The notes under the pieces: model-generated
The model's database searches: none
Seen by the model: only the letters and a program-made list of their open reading frames with translations
Told to the model about the DNA's origin: nothing
Source of the DNA: CAYOUV01 sp963790075
GTDB lineage: Bacteria; Chloroflexota; Anaerolineae; Anaerolineales; Villigracilaceae
Direction: 5' to 3'
NCBI GenBank assembly: GCA_963790075.1
Contig: CAWBNG010000004.1
Span: 310,001-374,000 of the forward strand
Length of the DNA stretch: 64,000 nt
Part shown: piece after piece, positions 1 through 9,024 of the stretch
How the letters are laid out: every line of letters begins with the position of its first letter
Position numbering within the stretch: position 1 is the first letter of the stretch
Translations under genes and position numbers: made by a program

Positions 1-1331
1 CCGACCGAGCGCGAGAACAGAAAGATGTCCTGCTCGATGATCGAGATTTGCTGGCGCAGGGAGGCCAGATTCCAGTCGCGAACATCCACGCCGTCCACCA
101 GCACTTTCCCTTGCTGGATATCGTAGATGCGGTTGATCAGTTTGACCAGGCTGGTCTTCCCGGCGCCGGTCTGCCCGACAATTGCCACCGTCTGCCCGGG
201 CTGGACGTGGAACGAGATGTCCTGCAAAATCGTATCGCCGTCGGGGTAAGCAAAGGATACGTTTTGGAACTCGACTTCGCCGCGCATGGCAGTTGTGTAG
301 CCGGTCTTGTTCTGGTCGAGCAGAGTCTCGCGGTTCATCAATTCCAGGATGCGGCGTCCGCTGGAGACACCCAGCGAAAGCTGGCTGTAGGCAAAAATGG
401 AGGTGAAGGTTGGGAATTCGAGCATACGCAGCAGACCGAAGTAGGCCACCACAGCTCCAACGTTGATCAGGCCGGCGCGGAAGAGCAGCAGCGCGTGCGT
501 CAACCCAACGGCGTAGGCGATGCCGAGCAGCAGCATGGGCAGGAAGCGCGCTTCCAAATCTCCTTGCCGGACGAAAGCGTTGCGTACGTTGCGCGCATTG
601 AAATCGAAGCGACCGACTTCGGCTTCTTCCTGGGCCGCACCCTTGACAATCTCCACCCCGTCCAGCGCTTCAGCCAGGCGGGTGTTCATTGTGCCGAACG
701 AGCTGCGTACTTCGTCGGTGATGGGCGATAAGGTGCGCAGGTAGTGCCACAGCGCAATGATGTATGCAATCGTAAACAGGGCCGGTGTGAGCACCAGCCA
801 GGGGTTGTAGCGCGGCGCAAAGATGAACGGCATGACGATGAACAGGAATGAGCCAACCACCAGGTTGACGCCCGGGCTGAACATGTAGTTGATCTCGCGC
901 ACATCGTTGGTCGAGCGGGCCATGGTGTCCCCGACCGGCTGCAGGTTATGGAAGGTCATGCTCTTGCCAAGCAGGGAAATATACAACTCGTCGCGGATGT
1001 CGCGCTCGACCTTCTGCGCCATCAACTCGGCCCCGAAATTGCGCCCAAACTGCAGCACACCGCGCAGGATTTGCGAACCCCCGATGGTCAGCGCCAGGGG
1101 CAACAGTATGCTCAAATCCGGCGTAGCTTTGAGCATAGCGTTGAAGGCGTCGCCGGTCAGCACCGGGACGTAAGCCGCGAGAGCTGCGTTCCCGGTAGCA
1201 CCGATCACCAGCATGACCAGGATCGGCCAGTAGCGGATGGCGTGCGACCAAATCCAACGCACGGGATTGCGCTTGTCAGATGTATGGCGACGAGGGAGTG
1301 TGAATTCAGCAGCAGAAGATACGGAAGTCAT
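1..1331 (-). CDS. ABC exporter, fused permease and ATPase (3' end cut by window edge)
   Basis: Half-transporter of the ABCB/MsbA type, with an N-terminal transmembrane domain (about residues 30-320) followed by a nucleotide-binding domain. Walker A reads GQTGAGKTS near residue 385. After it comes the stretch preceding the Q-loop (SLRQQISIIEQDIFLFSRS), where the window ends, so the signature motif, Walker B and H-loop are outside. Such proteins work as homo- or heterodimers in the inner membrane and export lipids, peptides or drugs; the substrate cannot be read from this sequence. The ATG at 1331 was chosen because it opens the frame ahead of the first helix; no strong ribosome binding site precedes it. 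A partner half-transporter may lie beyond the edge. Confidence 0.9.
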   Translation of the reverse strand, partial: MTSVSSAAEFTLPRRHTSDKRNPVRWIWSHAIRYWPILVMLVIGATGNAALAAYVPVLTGDAFNAMLKATPDLSILLPLALTIGGSQILRGVLQFGRNFGAELMAQKVERDIRDELYISLLGKSMTFHNLQPVGDTMARSTNDVREINYMFSPGVNLVVGSFLFIVMPFIFAPRYNPWLVLTPALFTIAYIIALWHYLRTLSPITDEVRSSFGTMNTRLAEALDGVEIVKGAAQEEAEVGRFDFNARNVRNAFVRQGDLEARFLPMLLLGIAYAVGLTHALLLFRAGLINVGAVVAYFGLLRMLEFPTFTSIFAYSQLSLGVSSGRRILELMNRETLLDQNKTGYTTAMRGEVEFQNVSFAYPDGDTILQDISFHVQPGQTVAIVGQTGAGKTSLVKLINRIYDIQQGKVLVDGVDVRDWNLASLRQQISIIEQDIFLFSRSV

Positions 1332-1409
1332 CGGATTCTCAGTATTATGGGGTACGGATAAACGAACTACATTTTACCCTGTTTCCCGGCGATCTCCTTG
1401 CAAGGAGAA

Positions 1410-1440
1410 ACCGTGGCGAAATGCCTAGTTTCGCCACGGT
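1410..1440. terminator. Inverted repeat, probable terminator after the SDR gene
   Basis: A perfect 12-bp inverted repeat (1410-1421 and 1429-1440) with a 7-nt loop lies between the end of the short-chain dehydrogenase gene and the start of the ABC exporter, both on the minus strand. It has no clear U-tract, so termination is likely but not certain. Confidence 0.5.
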
Positions 1441-1454
1441 TCGAGCTGGATCAG

Positions 1455-2309
1455 TTAGCCGGATCCGGCTATCAATTCCTGGCTAACCTGCCACAAACGC
1501 CGGGCAGAATCGCGGTCATAGCTGTTTGGATCAGATTCAATTTCCTGTTTGTCTTCGAAATACTTGCCAGTCAAGCCTTCGACATCGGGAGACGAAGCCA
1601 GGTAAATCGAGGTAGCCGCACCCTCATCCGACTGGCGGGTGAAGTGACCGATCAGGTTCATGGCCAGGCGCACGATTGGGCCGTTGTTCTTGGCAAAACC
1701 GGTGCTGACGAAACCGGGATGCAAGGCATTCACAGTGACGCCTGTCCCTTCCAGTCGGCGTGCCAGTTCGTAGGTGAAAAGCAGGTTGGCGAGCTTCGAC
1801 TGCCCGTAGGCTGTCATTCCAGTGTAGCCATTTTCGAACATCAGATCCTCGAAATTGATCCTGGCTCCGCGGTGCGCGCCTGAAGAGACGTTGATGATGC
1901 GTGCCGGAGCGCTGGACTTGATCAAGTCCAGCAACAGATTGGTCAGATAAAAATATCCCAGGTGGTTGAGCGCGAAGGTCAGCTCCAGGCCGTCCCCTGA
2001 AAGCTGGCGTTGCAGGAACAATGCCCCCGCGTTGTTTATCAAAACATCCAGACGTTTGTGGCTTTGCTTGAATGCCTGAGCCGCTTGCTCGACACCGGCT
2101 TTGTTGGAGAGATCGGCAGCGATATATGCCAACTGCGGATTAGCCGTCTCCTGTTTGAGTTGGTCGACCGTCGCGGCGCATTTGTCTGCACTGCGGCTGA
2201 CGATCACCACTTTTGCGCCCATTCTCGCCAGTTCGCGAGCCGTCACCAGGCCGATGCCGTTGGTCGCACCAGTAATCAGAACGGTTTTATCTTGCATCGA
2301 TGTATTCAA
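1455..2309 (-). CDS. Short-chain dehydrogenase/reductase (retinol dehydrogenase-like)
   Basis: NAD(P)-dependent oxidoreductase of the classical SDR family. It carries the nucleotide-binding motif TGATNGIG near the N-terminus, the NNAG structural motif, the catalytic Ser (INVSSGAH) and the YxxxK pair (YGQSKLANL). The C-terminal half resembles retinol dehydrogenase and WW-domain-oxidoreductase-like SDRs, but the substrate is unknown. I chose the TTG at 2309 because a GGAGG lies 5 nt upstream; ATGs at 2336, 2321 and 2297 are alternatives that change only the extreme N-terminus. It is the next gene downstream of tex on the same strand, with a hairpin between them. Confidence 0.88.
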   Translation of the reverse strand: MNTSMQDKTVLITGATNGIGLVTARELARMGAKVVIVSRSADKCAATVDQLKQETANPQLAYIAADLSNKAGVEQAAQAFKQSHKRLDVLINNAGALFLQRQLSGDGLELTFALNHLGYFYLTNLLLDLIKSSAPARIINVSSGAHRGARINFEDLMFENGYTGMTAYGQSKLANLLFTYELARRLEGTGVTVNALHPGFVSTGFAKNNGPIVRLAMNLIGHFTRQSDEGAATSIYLASSPDVEGLTGKYFEDKQEIESDPNSYDRDSARRLWQVSQELIAGSG

Positions 2310-2388
2310 TGTAGCCTCCATAATATGCAGGCGCATTATAGCTGCGTAGGCTGAAATCGGAGTAAGAGGAGTGTATGAGAATTATTGT

Positions 2389-2415
2389 AGGCCGCAAAAC
2401 GGAGTTCGCGGCCTA
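2389..2415. terminator. Inverted repeat downstream of tex
   Basis: An 8-bp inverted repeat (TAGGCCGC at 2389-2396, GCGGCCTA at 2408-2415) lies between the tex stop codon and the SDR start. It sits where a tex terminator would be expected, but lacks a strong T-run. Confidence 0.4.
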
Positions 2416-2464
2416 TATTATCAGGCGAAATGTTCTGTTGAGAAGCAACAACTAGCGCAAGCTT

Positions 2465-4594
2465 TTATTTCTTGACCCAGCCCAGGCTAATGCGACCTCT
2501 TTCCGCTTCGATCTTCAGGATCTCGACCTCGACAATATCGCCCACTTTCAGCACGGTTCCAAACGGGATTTGGCTTTTGTGCAGCAAACCGTCCTGCTTG
2601 ACGCCAATGTCCACGAAGGCGCCGAAATCGACCACATTGCGGACAGTGCCCTTCAGGCTCATGCCGCCGACCAGGTCTTCCATTTTCAGCACATCCGAAC
2701 GCAGGATGGGGGCAGGAGTGTCGCTGCGCGGGTCGCGTCCCGGGCGGATAAGCTGTTCGAGCATATCTCTCAAGGTCGGGATGCCGCAGCCCAGCTCGGC
2801 GGCCAGCCCTTCAAGTGGGATTTTAGCGGTCAGGGCTTCGAGGGCGGGTTGGCGGTCACCGATGGCGGAAGTCGGCGAAAGTCCGGCGCGAGCGAGCAGG
2901 GCTTCGGCGATGGCGTAGGATTCGGGGTGGATGGCGGAAGCATCCAGGGGATGAATCCCGTTCAGAATTCGCAGGAAACCAGCGCTTTGTTCGTAGGCTT
3001 TTGGACCCAGGCCGGATACGCTGCGCAATTCGTCGCGCGATTTAAAAGCCCCCCTGGCATCGCGATGGGCGACAATGTTTTCAGCCAGCTTGGGGCCGAC
3101 CCCTGCTACATGGGTCAGCAAGGCCGGGCTGGCGGTGTTCAGGTCGACGCCGACGTGGTTGACGACCAATTCGACCACCCCGTCGAGGGCGTGCGTCAGA
3201 GCACTCTGGTCCACGTCGTGCTGGTAGAGTCCGACGCCGATGGATTTGGGGTCGATCTTGACCAGCTCGGCCAGCGGGTCCTGGGCGCGGCGCGCAATGG
3301 AGACCGCGCCACGGATGGACACATCCAGGTCAGGGAATTCGCTGCGGGCCAGAGCGGATGCGCTGTAAACCGAGGCGCCTGCTTCGTTGACAATCAGATA
3401 TTTGGTAGCCGGTGCGCTGCGGGTCAGTTCAGCGACCAGTTTCTCCGTCTCGCGCGAGGCGGTGCCGTTGCCAATGGTGATCAAAGTGACATGATGACGG
3501 TTGAGCATATCTTCAAGTGTCTGGAGCGCACCCCGCCAGTCGTTTTTAGGCTCGTGCGGATAGATCGTGCCGGTGTCCAGCAGCTTGCCGGTTGGGTCTA
3601 CAACTGCGACCTTGCAGCCGGTGCGAAAGCCGGGGTCGAGGCCCAGCGTGGTCTGCCCGGCCAACGGCGGCTGGGATAGCAGCGCGCGCAGGTTGGTAGC
3701 AAAGACCTGGATGGCGCGCCCGTCCGCTTTTTGGCTGAGTTCGCGTCGCACGTCGCGTTCGATAGATGGCAGCAGCAGACGCTCGGCGGAATCCCGGATG
3801 GCAAGTTCGAGTTGTTCGGCGAAGGGGCTGAGGATGTCCTGCTCGAATTCGGCTTGGACCGGATCGAGCCAGTCGCGCTCGGGAATCTGGACCCGTACCT
3901 TGAGCACGCCTTCTTTTTCGCCGCGATTGAGAGCCAGGATCTGGTGCGGCTGCAGACGGTCGACGCGCCCCTGGAATTGGTAATAACTTTCGTAAACCCG
4001 CTTTTCATCCTTGGCATCTTCCACTTTTTCAGCGGTTAGCGTGGCGAATTTCAGCGCTTTTTCGCGCGTGGCCTGGCGCACATTTGCATTATCGCTGATG
4101 GTTTCGGCCACGATATCACGCGCGCCTTGTAGGGCGTCCTCCACGGAGGGGATGTCGTCGTTCAAGAACTGCGCGGCAGCCTCTTCTGGGACCAGGTCTG
4201 ATACCTGCGAAAGGATCATATCTGCCAGCGGTTCCAGTCCGCGTTCACGGGCGACCATGGCTCGCGTGCGGCGTTTGGGACGATAGGGCGCGTACAGATC
4301 CTCGAGCGAGGTCAGTGTCTCAGCTGATTGAATGACAGCGCGCAGTTCGTCAGTCAGTTTGCCTTGTGCCTCGATCGATGCCAGGATTGTCGCGCGGCGC
4401 TCATCCATGGCACGCAGCCGGACGATCTCGTCCGCAACGGAGCGCACCTGCTCGTCGTCGAGGGATCCGGTCATTTCCTTGCGATAGCGGGCGATGAAGG
4501 GAACGGTATTGCCTTCATCCAGCAAGCGAATGGTAGCCTCAATCTGGGAAGGCTTGGCAGCAATGAGACGGGCGATTTTTTCAGCGTGGGTCAT
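2465..4594 (-). CDS. tex: Tex family RNA-binding transcription accessory protein
   Basis: Tex is a cytoplasmic nucleic-acid-binding protein that acts in transcription and RNA metabolism. The 709-residue product shows the full family order: N-terminal helical Tex_N region, a YqgF/RNase H-like fold (LGLDPGFRTGCKVAVVDP), the helix-hairpin-helix segment (LTHVAGVGPKLAENIVAHRD) and a C-terminal S1 domain (LKGTVRNVVDFGAFVDIGV). The signature GVGLYQHDV is present. The open frame extends 39 codons upstream to 4711, but the ATG at 4594 (MTHAEKIARLIA) matches the usual N-terminus. No clear Shine-Dalgarno precedes it, so the transcript may have a very short leader. Confidence 0.96.
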   Translation of the reverse strand: MTHAEKIARLIAAKPSQIEATIRLLDEGNTVPFIARYRKEMTGSLDDEQVRSVADEIVRLRAMDERRATILASIEAQGKLTDELRAVIQSAETLTSLEDLYAPYRPKRRTRAMVARERGLEPLADMILSQVSDLVPEEAAAQFLNDDIPSVEDALQGARDIVAETISDNANVRQATREKALKFATLTAEKVEDAKDEKRVYESYYQFQGRVDRLQPHQILALNRGEKEGVLKVRVQIPERDWLDPVQAEFEQDILSPFAEQLELAIRDSAERLLLPSIERDVRRELSQKADGRAIQVFATNLRALLSQPPLAGQTTLGLDPGFRTGCKVAVVDPTGKLLDTGTIYPHEPKNDWRGALQTLEDMLNRHHVTLITIGNGTASRETEKLVAELTRSAPATKYLIVNEAGASVYSASALARSEFPDLDVSIRGAVSIARRAQDPLAELVKIDPKSIGVGLYQHDVDQSALTHALDGVVELVVNHVGVDLNTASPALLTHVAGVGPKLAENIVAHRDARGAFKSRDELRSVSGLGPKAYEQSAGFLRILNGIHPLDASAIHPESYAIAEALLARAGLSPTSAIGDRQPALEALTAKIPLEGLAAELGCGIPTLRDMLEQLIRPGRDPRSDTPAPILRSDVLKMEDLVGGMSLKGTVRNVVDFGAFVDIGVKQDGLLHKSQIPFGTVLKVGDIVEVEILKIEAERGRISLGWVKK

Positions 4595-4728
4595 GGCCGA
4601 GATTTTACCACTGAGAACCCTTGTAGGTATCGAAAAATAATCAGAAGTCCGCAACCAGAAATACGATGAAGTTTTATTTAGGTTGGCAATTCTGCCAGCC
4701 CTCATCGCCAAATGAGAAGATTGTAAAA

Positions 4729-4881
4729 ATGAAAATGCCGTCCGCTATTTCTACCTGGTGTATGATCATTTATTTCTTGCTCGCTGGATTGGCCGCATTT
4801 ATCCCGGCAACCGCCTCCATGCCCTGGCTGATGGGCATCTTCGTCCTCGGCGCTGCAGTATTTCTTTTCAGCGGCAAGTAA
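4729..4881 (+). CDS. Small two-helix membrane protein, 50 aa
   Basis: A 50-residue hydrophobic protein with two predicted transmembrane segments (about residues 10-27 and 31-48) separated by a short PATAS turn. GAGAAG lies 8-9 nt before the ATG at 4729, and a strong rho-independent terminator follows the stop by 20 nt. The flanking signals support real expression as a monocistronic unit. I do not recognise a family; the frame is open further upstream, but that extension has no ribosome binding site. Confidence 0.6.
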   Translation: MKMPSAISTWCMIIYFLLAGLAAFIPATASMPWLMGIFVLGAAVFLFSGK

Positions 4882-4900
4882 TTTGCCCCTGCGTTGTGTT

Positions 4901-4931
4901 CAGCCTCCCAATCCTGGGAGGCTGAGTTTTT
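4901..4931 (+). terminator. Rho-independent terminator
   Basis: A 10-bp perfect stem (4901-4910 with 4915-4924), a 4-nt loop and a following run of five T's. It closes the 50-aa membrane protein gene. Confidence 0.85.
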
Positions 4932-4970
4932 AAGTGTCTAAACTCACCCCAAAACCCGGATTTCTCCCGT

Positions 4971-4999
4971 TTGACTTGCCTTTTTATCTGTTGTACACT
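4971..4999 (+). promoter_or_regulatory. Sigma70-type promoter for the MFS gene
   Basis: TTGACT at 4971-4976 and TACACT at 4994-4999 are separated by exactly 17 bp, 38 bp upstream of the MFS start codon. The FHA gene has the same layout at 28921-28949, which supports both calls. Confidence 0.75.
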
Positions 5000-5036
5000 G
5001 TTTCTAATACCGATTCCCCAAGAGAGAGAACAGCCC

Positions 5037-6329
5037 ATGTCAAAACCTAACCGCTACCGCTGGTTCGTCGTTGCCATCTTTTTCTTTTTTATGCTCCTGC
5101 ATCAGAGCGACAAATTGTTAATTGGGCCGCTGACGCCGGACATCATTAAAGAATTCAACATTACCAAGACCCAGATGGGCGCGGTGCTGACCGGCGCACT
5201 GATCGTCGGGACGATCCTGTATCCAATTTGGGGTTACCTGTATGATCGCTTCTCACGCGCAAAGTTGCTGGCTCTGGCATCTTTCATTTGGGGCTCGACC
5301 ACCTGGTTGAGCGCGATCGTGCGCACCTACCCGTCCTTTCTGGCTACTCGTGCAACTACCGGCATCGACAACTCTTCCTACCCCGGTTTGTACAGCCTGA
5401 TCGCCGACTATTTTGGCCCAAACGTGCGCGGCAAGATTTATGGTTTGTTGCAACTGACACAGCCGATTGGCTACCTGGTCGGCATGCTGCTGGCCCTGCT
5501 GCTGGCGCCTGTCATTGGCTGGCGCTCGGTCTTTTACATCACTGGCTCACTGGGGCTGGTGCTGGCAGTGATGATCTTCTTTGGCGTCAAAGAGATGCCG
5601 CGCGGACAGGCTGAGCCGGAACTCCAGGACCTGGATATTGGACAGTACAAATTCTCGTGGGAGGCCGCCAAAGATGTCATCAAGAAGCGCACCATGTGGT
5701 TCATCTTCCTGCAGGGGTTTGCAGGCGTTTTCCCCTGGAACGTGATCACCTACTGGTTTTTCACCTACCTGGCCGAGGAGCGCGGCTATGATCAAAATGG
5801 CATCCTGCTCACCATGGCTCCGGTCATCCTGATCCTGGCGGGCGGCTACTTCGTGGGTGGGGCGCTGGGTGACTGGCTGTTCAAGCGCACCACCAAAGGC
5901 CGCATCCTGATCTCAAGCGTAGGCGTGCTGATGGGCGCTATCTTCCTGTTTCTGGCATTGCAAACCCCAGTTGGTGCGCGTTCCACTTTCTTCGTTTTCA
6001 TGATCCTGACGGCCATCTTCATGCCGCTCTCCTCCCCCAACGTCATCTCGACCGTCTACGACATCACCATGCCCGAAGTTCGCTCGACCGCCCAGGCAGT
6101 CGAATATTTCATCGAGAACGCCGGTGCGGCCTTTGCCCCCCTGCTGGCCGGTATCATTGCCGACGCCTCCAATCTGTATACCGCCATTCTAGCGATCTGC
6201 ATCACTGCCTGGCTGTTGTGTTTCGTCTTTTATCTGGGCGCACTGTTTTTCGTGGATGGTGATATCAAATCATTGCGTGCGCAGATGTCTGAGCGAGCCG
6301 CGCTCGAACGAGCCAAACAATCTGCATAA
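5037..6329 (+). CDS. MFS transporter, spinster-like
   Basis: A 430-residue, 12-helix major facilitator with the loop 2-3 motif A form GYLYDRFSRAKLL and conserved charged residues in the first half (HQSDKLLIGPL). The overall pattern is like the spinster/hexuronate-type carriers that move organic anions or lipids by proton coupling; the substrate is not determinable here. The ATG at 5037 is used because it follows a purine-rich AGAGAGAGAA stretch and lies 38 bp downstream of a consensus promoter; the longer frame from 4971 would run through the -10 box. A hairpin follows the stop. Confidence 0.88.
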   Translation: MSKPNRYRWFVVAIFFFFMLLHQSDKLLIGPLTPDIIKEFNITKTQMGAVLTGALIVGTILYPIWGYLYDRFSRAKLLALASFIWGSTTWLSAIVRTYPSFLATRATTGIDNSSYPGLYSLIADYFGPNVRGKIYGLLQLTQPIGYLVGMLLALLLAPVIGWRSVFYITGSLGLVLAVMIFFGVKEMPRGQAEPELQDLDIGQYKFSWEAAKDVIKKRTMWFIFLQGFAGVFPWNVITYWFFTYLAEERGYDQNGILLTMAPVILILAGGYFVGGALGDWLFKRTTKGRILISSVGVLMGAIFLFLALQTPVGARSTFFVFMILTAIFMPLSSPNVISTVYDITMPEVRSTAQAVEYFIENAGAAFAPLLAGIIADASNLYTAILAICITAWLLCFVFYLGALFFVDGDIKSLRAQMSERAALERAKQSA

Positions 6330-6330
6330 C

Positions 6331-6363
6331 ACACAGGGGCAGGTTTGAAGCCCGCCCCTGTGT
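6331..6363 (+). terminator. Hairpin terminator after the MFS gene
   Basis: A 10-bp perfect stem (6331-6340 and 6354-6363) immediately after the stop, with a weak T-rich tail. The GGGGCAGG core recurs in the hairpin at 28144. Confidence 0.6.
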
Positions 6364-6377
6364 TCTTGTGAGAGCAG

Positions 6378-7505
6378 ATGAAAATCGTTGAAATTGATTT
6401 AGACAACAAACGACAGGTAAAGGATTTTCTAGATCTGCCGTTCCATATTTACAGGGAGATTCCCCAGTGGGTTCCGCCCCTGGAAATGGATGTGCAGATC
6501 GTGTTGCAACCCAGGCGATATCCGTATTACAGGCATTCGCAGGCCGCCTTTTTCCTGGCCTACGTTGATGACGGCAGTGTGATCGGGCGCATTGCTGTCC
6601 TGGATAACCGTCGCTACAACGAATACAACCACGAAAAGACAGCCTTCTTCTATTTATTCGAGTGCAAAGATAATCCCGAGGCTGCCCAGGGACTGTTCGA
6701 GGCGTCCATTGCCTGGGCGCGGGTCCGCGGCCTGGACAAGATGATCGGTCCGAAGGGTTTTACTCCGATGGATGGCGGTGGCCTGCTGGTTCAGGGCTTT
6801 GAGCATCGTCCCGCCTTCGGCATGCCCTACAATCCGGCATATTATCCCAAGCTGCTCGAGGCCGCCGGATTCGAGCTTTACAATGAAACCGTCTCCGGCT
6901 ACCTGGGTACCGAGATTGATTTTCCGATGCGCATTCACGAACTCTCGGCTCGCGTGCAAAAACGTCGCGGACTACATATCGCCCGCTATCGTACCCGCAA
7001 GGACCTGCGCGCCCTGGCTTCGGTGCTTAAGGAGCTTTACAACGGTTCGCTGGGCGGTACGCGCCAGAATACTCCGCTGACCGACGAGGAAGTTAAGGTT
7101 CTGGCCAACCAGTTTCTGTGGTTTGCGGACCCGCGTCTGGTCAAGATCGTCATGAAAGATGACCAGCCAGTTGGTTTTCTGTTGGCCTATCCTGATGTTT
7201 CGGCTGCATTACAAAAAAACAGGGGCAAACTCTGGCCTTTCGGTTGGATCAGCTTGCTGCGGGAACTGAAGCGCACCGACTGGCTCAACATCAATGGTGC
7301 CGGGCTGACCGAAGAATACCGCGGACTGGGCGGAACGGCGATCCTGTTTAGTGAGATATACAAATCAGTAGTCGAGTCCGGTCAGTTCCGCCACGCGGAT
7401 GTGGTGCAAATCGGTACGGATAACGAAATTATGCTGCGCGAGATGGAAAACTTCGGCATCGAATTCTACAAGCGGCACCGTGTCTACAAATGCGAGTTTG
7501 AATAG
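6378..7505 (+). CDS. GNAT-fold protein of unknown substrate, 375 aa
   Basis: A soluble protein of the acyl-CoA N-acyltransferase (GNAT) superfamily, of the conserved hypothetical type of about 370 residues. It opens with the recognisable segment FHIYREIPQWVPPL and has a C-terminal GNAT-like half (VGFLLAYPDVSAAL, then NGAGLTEEYRGLGGTAILF), the region that would bind acyl-CoA. No substrate is known. The gene starts 48 bp after the MFS stop, past a hairpin, and is followed after a single base by the HD-domain gene, so the two are very likely cotranscribed. Confidence 0.75.
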   Translation: MKIVEIDLDNKRQVKDFLDLPFHIYREIPQWVPPLEMDVQIVLQPRRYPYYRHSQAAFFLAYVDDGSVIGRIAVLDNRRYNEYNHEKTAFFYLFECKDNPEAAQGLFEASIAWARVRGLDKMIGPKGFTPMDGGGLLVQGFEHRPAFGMPYNPAYYPKLLEAAGFELYNETVSGYLGTEIDFPMRIHELSARVQKRRGLHIARYRTRKDLRALASVLKELYNGSLGGTRQNTPLTDEEVKVLANQFLWFADPRLVKIVMKDDQPVGFLLAYPDVSAALQKNRGKLWPFGWISLLRELKRTDWLNINGAGLTEEYRGLGGTAILFSEIYKSVVESGQFRHADVVQIGTDNEIMLREMENFGIEFYKRHRVYKCEFE

Positions 7506-7506
7506 T

Positions 7507-8067
7507 ATGAAATTTGACGATGACATCGGTCTGTTGCTAAAGGCGATTGGCTTTTCAGCAGAGAAGCATCGTAACCAGCGGCGTAAAGACATCCCGCATT
7601 CGCCGTATATCAATCATCCGATTGAAGTTCTGGAAACATTGTGGGAGCTTGGCGGGGTACGCGATGAGGCCATCCTGCTGGCAGCCATATTGCATGACAC
7701 GATCGAGGATACCAACACCACATCTGAGGAGATCGAGGCTCTTTTCGGCCCGCAAGTCCTGTCGCTGGTGCTGGAGGTCAGTGATGACAAGTCTATGCCC
7801 AAGGCCATACGCAAACAACTGCAAATTGAGACTGCCCCTCATAAATCCGAAGGAGCAAAGTTGATCAAACTGGCCGACAAGCTTTGCAATGTGCGCGACA
7901 CGCTGTACTCGCCACCAGTCAGTTGGCCGAAAAAACGGCAGATGGAATACCTGCTGTGGACCGAGAAAGTTGTGCAGGGCTTGCGTGGTATCAACCAGTC
8001 AATGGAAGAAGCGTATGACTCGCTCATGGCTGAAGGAAAGCAGAAATTTATGATAAAAGACACGTAA
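7507..8067 (+). CDS. HD-domain hydrolase, MESH1/SpoT-like
   Basis: A 186-residue stand-alone HD phosphohydrolase. The metal-binding residues appear in order: H in RNQRRKDIPHSPYINHP, the HD pair in AAILHDTIEDT, and the distal D in IKLADKLCNVRD. This layout matches small alarmone hydrolases (MESH1/SAH type) that remove pyrophosphate from (p)ppGpp, without a synthetase or TGS/ACT regulatory part. The ATG at 7507 is 1 nt past the preceding stop, indicating translational coupling; the frame extends upstream but only inside the GNAT gene. The substrate assignment is by family and not proven. Confidence 0.82.
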   Translation: MKFDDDIGLLLKAIGFSAEKHRNQRRKDIPHSPYINHPIEVLETLWELGGVRDEAILLAAILHDTIEDTNTTSEEIEALFGPQVLSLVLEVSDDKSMPKAIRKQLQIETAPHKSEGAKLIKLADKLCNVRDTLYSPPVSWPKKRQMEYLLWTEKVVQGLRGINQSMEEAYDSLMAEGKQKFMIKDT

Positions 8068-8131
8068 CTGCCAGAATAACGAAAGAAAACTTTCAATCCA
8101 TTCGATCCAATTCAACAGGAGTTATCAAATC

Positions 8132-8975
8132 ATGGTCAAGATTGTTGGCGATACAACTGCTGGACTTCCACCCGAAATAACCCAGCGATTGGACATTTCG
8201 ATCATCCCGCAGATCGTTATTTTTGGGGAGGAATTCTTACCGTGATGATACCGAACTGGACACGGAGACATTTCTTTCCAAACTGCGGACATCTCCCACC
8301 CTACCCAAGACAGCCGCACCGCCCCCGACGCTGTACAATTCGATCTTCGCAGCCGCTGAAAAGACCGGAGAAACGGTGATCGTCATTGCGCCTTCGGCCA
8401 AAGTCAGCGGGACTGTGCGCTCGGCGGAAGTCGCAGCCCAGGATTATCCCAAAGCCGATATCCGCATTATCGATTCCCTGACCCTGGCTGGGAATCTGGG
8501 CACCATGATCCTGCTGGCGGACGAGTGGGCGAAAGAGGGTTGCCAGCCGGACGAGATCGTTGCCCGGGTGAACGACCTGATCGCACGTGAGCGAATTTAC
8601 TTTTTGGTGGATACACTCGAGTACCTGCACAAAGGTGGACGCATCGGCGGTGCCAAAGCCCTGCTGGGCGAGATGCTGCAGGTCAAGCCAATCCTGACCA
8701 TGCGGAACGGACAGGCCGAACCTTATGAACAACAACGCACCAAAAAACGCGCATTAGTGCGATTAGTCGAGATGGTCGAGGAGCAAGCTCCAAAGGGGGA
8801 TAAGAGCCATCTTTGCGTGATGCATGTTGATGCCGAGGCAGAAGCCCGGGAACTGGCAGCCGAATTGAAATCACGCATGAACGTATCGCAGGTACCCATT
8901 TATGTGCTGCCCCCGGCCATTGTCGTCCATGCCGGACCGAAGGCATTGGCTGTCGGTTTCTTTGTAAAAGCCTAG
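8132..8975 (+). pseudogene. DegV family fatty-acid-binding protein, frameshifted
   Basis: DegV/FakB proteins bind fatty acids and hand them to a fatty acid kinase. From the ATG at 8132, behind CAGGAG, the product begins correctly (MVKIVGDTTAGLPPEITQRL) but reaches a TGA at 8243. The rest of the family (from SYRDDTELDTETFLSKL) continues in the +1 frame to 8975. One extra base near 8234 (within GGAATTCTT) explains the break, and removing it gives a normal DegV of about 280 residues. The downstream part keeps the region IDSLTLAGNLG and LEYLHKGGRIGGAKALLG. It is either a real null allele or an indel error; the frame from the TTG at 8223 would lack the first strand of the fold. Confidence 0.85.
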
Positions 8976-8995
8976 CATATCCACGGTAAAAAAAC

Positions 8996-9024
8996 AAAGG
9001 CGAACATCAAGCTCACCTTTTTTT
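8996..9024. terminator. Bidirectional terminator between degV and MFS genes
   Basis: An imperfect 8-bp stem (8996-9003 and 9013-9020) flanked by an A-run on the left and a T-run on the right, between two convergent genes. It can serve both strands. Confidence 0.55.

Noticed and set aside
2570..3679. 369-codon open frame on the plus strand inside tex
   Set aside because: It is fully antisense to the well-conserved Tex protein, shows no family features and comes from the GC-rich codon pattern.
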